Made by a program: the position numbers and the translations under genes
Shown here: positions 63,740-64,000 of the stretch, piece by piece
Layout: every line of letters starts with the position of its first letter
Position numbering within the stretch: position 1 is the first letter of the stretch
DNA from: Nocardioides sp. IC4_145
GTDB taxonomy: Bacteria > Actinomycetota > Actinomycetes > Propionibacteriales > Nocardioidaceae
Direction of reading: 5' to 3'
Assembly (NCBI RefSeq): GCF_011250565.1
Contig: NZ_JAANMS010000008.1
Location: 42,971-106,970, forward strand
Length of the DNA stretch: 64,000 nt
Notes under the pieces: model-generated
What the model saw: only the letters and a program-made list of their open reading frames with translations
The model's database searches: none
Told to the model about the DNA's origin: nothing

Positions 63740-64000
63740 GTGGCCAAGACCCGAGTTCACGAGCTCGCCAAGCAGTACGGCGTCGAGAGCAAGTTCGTTC
63801 TCGAGAAGCTCAAGGAGATGGGGGAGTTCGTCAAGTCGGCGAGCTCCACGGTGGAGCCCCCCGTCGAGATGCGCTTCAAGAAGGAGTTCGGCGAGCAGCT
63901 GAAGGCTGCCGGCGGCTCCGCACCTGCCGAGGCACCCGCAGAGAAGGCCGCTCCCGCGGCCCCCCGGGCGCCCCGCGCCCCCGAGGTCGCTCCGGCGGCC
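63740..64000 (+). CDS. infB: Translation initiation factor IF-2, N-terminal part (3' end outside window)
   Basis: Only the first 87 codons are in the window. They encode the IF2 N-terminal domain, [20 protein letters not shown], then [15 protein letters not shown], and the start of the long Ala/Pro/Glu-rich actinobacterial linker. GTG 63740 has AAGGAG 7 nt upstream. The 122-nt gap after ylxR shows no clear terminator. Confidence 0.96.
   Translation, partial: MAKTRVHELAKQYGVESKFVLEKLKEMGEFVKSASSTVEPPVEMRFKKEFGEQLKAAGGSAPAEAPAEKAAPAAPRAPRAPEVAPAA

Overview
The window is high-GC DNA with dense, strand-ordered genes, many GTG (and a few TTG) starts and 1-8 bp overlaps. Gene content and order (amt-glnK-glnD; ffh...rpsP-khpA-rimM-trmD-rplS-lepB-rnhB-DUF2469-yraN-comM-dprA-xerC; rpsB-tsf-pyrH-frr-cdsA-rlmN; dxr-rip-ispG-proS-rimP-nusA-ylxR-infB) point to an actinobacterial chromosome. 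Protein style suggests Nocardioidaceae (Nocardioides-like), but that placement is inference from general knowledge. I see no tRNA, rRNA, CRISPR, prophage or IS element.

Layout: 1-3.7 kb nitrogen sensing (amt, glnK, glnD). 3.8-6.2 kb carbon-starvation/pyruvate uptake (cstA plus a YbdD-like partner). 6.3-9.4 kb ffh, a NYN/PIN-like protein that seems to start at AUC, and an amidohydrolase. 9.4-11.6 kb envelope genes (solute-binding lipoprotein, membrane protein). 11.8-16.9 kb ribosome and export core, with TrmD carrying a fused GNAT domain. 16.9-21.7 kb two TadE/TadG-like pairs interrupting the conserved DUF2469-yraN order. 21.9-25.9 kb yraN-comM-dprA-xerC. 26-32.8 kb M23-like protein, rpsB-tsf-pyrH-frr-cdsA, rlmN. 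33-39.6 kb mixed accessory genes (Tat metallophosphoesterase, LOG protein, RIO kinase, M1 peptidase, AGE epimerase).

From 39.8 to 53.6 kb lies a coherent polyamine uptake and catabolism cluster: FAD amine oxidase, Lrp/AsnC regulator, PotD-A-B-C-type ABC importer, class III aminotransferase, gamma-aminobutyraldehyde dehydrogenase, a saccharopine-dehydrogenase-like enzyme, a D-aminoacylase-like amidohydrolase and GabT. Together they could take putrescine via 4-aminobutyraldehyde and GABA to succinate semialdehyde. Two intergenic regions in the cluster share a near-identical TTTCG/CGAA motif that could be the Lrp operator. From 53.7 kb on are MEP-pathway genes (dxr, ispG) around a site-2 protease, then proS, an envelope gene pair, and rimP-nusA-ylxR-infB, with infB running off the right edge; amt is cut by the left edge.

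Two window-wide patterns stand out. (1) At least fourteen genes have a TANNNT -10 hexamer placed 6-9 nt before the start codon, as expected for leaderless mRNAs. (2) Seven of the eight convergent gene junctions carry a palindromic or repeated element; one supplies the last codons and stop of both flanking genes.
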